From the NCBI GenBank assembly GCA_946480125.1, contig CAMLIY010000056.1:1-14682 (forward strand): DNA of 14,682 nucleotides, in the 5' to 3' direction. The notes under the pieces were generated by a model. That model worked only from the letters and a program-made list of their open reading frames with translations, ran no database searches and was not told the origin of the DNA. This DNA comes from an uncultured Asticcacaulis sp. GTDB lineage: Bacteria; Pseudomonadota; Alphaproteobacteria; Caulobacterales; Caulobacteraceae. Positions within the stretch are counted from its first letter, which is position 1; each line of letters begins with the position of its first letter. Below, piece after piece: positions 14,117 through 14,682 of this stretch. The position numbers and the translations under genes are program-made.

Positions 14117-14682
14117 ATGACACGTCCACAAATCACCCTGAAACTCGCCACCACGCTCGATGGCCGCATCGCCACGGCTTCCGGCCAAAGCAAGTGGATC
14201 ACGGGCGAGGAAGCGCGCCGCGTCGTCCATGAACTGCGCGGCGGTCATGATGCGGTGCTGGTCGGGATTGAAACCGCTCTGAAGGACGATCCGGAACTCA
14301 CTGTCCGCCTGCCGAATTACGAAGGCTATCAGCCGGCGCGGATCATTCTCGATTCCCGCTCGCGCCTGCCAATGTCGTCCAAACTCGTCCAGACCGCACG
14401 TGTCATCCCGACCTATGTGGTGACGACGACGGATATCACTGGCGAAATGCAATCCTTGGGCGTTCAGGCGATCAAAGTGCCGTCGAAACACCAGCGTGTC
14501 GATCTTGAAGCGGCGCTGGAAGCGATCAGCGCGGCGGGTATCGAGCGTCTGTTTGTCGAAGGCGGCGGCGTGATCGCTACGGCTTTTCTGCGCGCCGGTT
14601 TCGTTGATCGCCTTGAATGGTTCCGCTCGGCCACCATCTTGGGCGGAGATGCCCGGCCGGTGATCGGGCACCTGAATATTGA
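14117..14682 (+). CDS. ribD: RibD C-terminal reductase domain protein, without deaminase domain (partial at window end)
   Basis: The first 188 codons of a protein matching the reductase half of RibD, which reduces 5-amino-6-ribosylamino-uracil phosphate with NADPH in riboflavin synthesis. It starts directly with TRPQITLKLATTLDGRIATA and continues SKWITGEEARRVVHELR, HDAVLVGIETALKDDPELTVR, ARIILDSRSRLP and RLFVEGGGVIATAFL. All are RibD_C landmarks, related to dihydrofolate reductase. In a normal bifunctional RibD these would follow a roughly 145-residue zinc deaminase domain. Here the ATG at 14117 has GGAG 6 nt upstream, and only about 106 nt separate it from the preceding terminator, so no deaminase can be encoded. 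It may act with a separate deaminase, or be a RibD_C paralogue used for another reaction. Position after glyA-nrdR favours riboflavin. Confidence 0.85.
   Translation, partial: MTRPQITLKLATTLDGRIATASGQSKWITGEEARRVVHELRGGHDAVLVGIETALKDDPELTVRLPNYEGYQPARIILDSRSRLPMSSKLVQTARVIPTYVVTTTDITGEMQSLGVQAIKVPSKHQRVDLEAALEAISAAGIERLFVEGGGVIATAFLRAGFVDRLEWFRSATILGGDARPVIGHLNI

Overview
The window reads as chromosomal DNA of an alphaproteobacterium, most likely a Caulobacteraceae member of the Asticcacaulis type. This assignment is inferred from gene content and protein style, not from a database search. Supporting signs are the Shemin-type 5-aminolevulinate synthase, the Asp-rich metal site of HemB, a Bpt leucyltransferase, a motB without a neighbouring motA, a CtrA-like box upstream of motB, the glyA-nrdR-ribD order, and a palindromic intergenic repeat of a kind I recall from Caulobacterales.

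Layout. Bases 2-718 hold the 3' end of parC (+). A palindromic repeat (722-825) separates it from the convergent bpt (-), followed by motB (-). A forward block runs from 2694 to 4619: a flavin reductase whose stop overlaps the start of a beta-hydroxyacid dehydrogenase, then a VOC/PhnB-like protein. A reverse block runs from 6895 down to 4616: hemB, an unrecognised two-repeat protein 2 nt behind it, and a DUF1223 thioredoxin-like lipoprotein. Bases 6896-10240 look like an accessory patch around hemA. They carry two related inverted-repeat elements (A, 6936-7063; B, 9958-10184), an AT-richer orphan membrane or secreted protein, a DUF1697 protein, hemA, and a GxxExxY/PD-(D/E)XK nuclease-like gene. 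Next come a small DUF6898-like protein, a SulP anion transporter (-), and the forward run glyA, nrdR, strong terminator, and a reductase-only ribD that runs off the end.

How the genes work together. hemA and hemB supply the first two steps of haem synthesis by the C4 route and lie about 1.4 kb apart, pointing away from each other. glyA (serine/glycine and one-carbon units), nrdR (control of ribonucleotide reductase genes) and ribD (riboflavin synthesis) form a metabolic run. glyA and nrdR are probably co-transcribed and are separated from ribD by an intrinsic terminator. ribD has its own leader with two hairpins, the second covering part of its ribosome-binding site.

The most interesting structure is the pair of elements built from tandem CACAGATT units. 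Each has two perfectly complementary arms of 29 or 32 bp and an inner GC-rich hairpin. The two outer ends differ: one is GGAATCC-type, the other TTGATCC-type. The copies lie in opposite orientation. In both, a small AT-richer gene starts just beyond the TTGATCC end and reads away from the element. I read this as a possible uncharacterised mobile or structured cassette linked to the GxxExxY nuclease-like family. The sequence structure is seen directly; mobility and function are inference.
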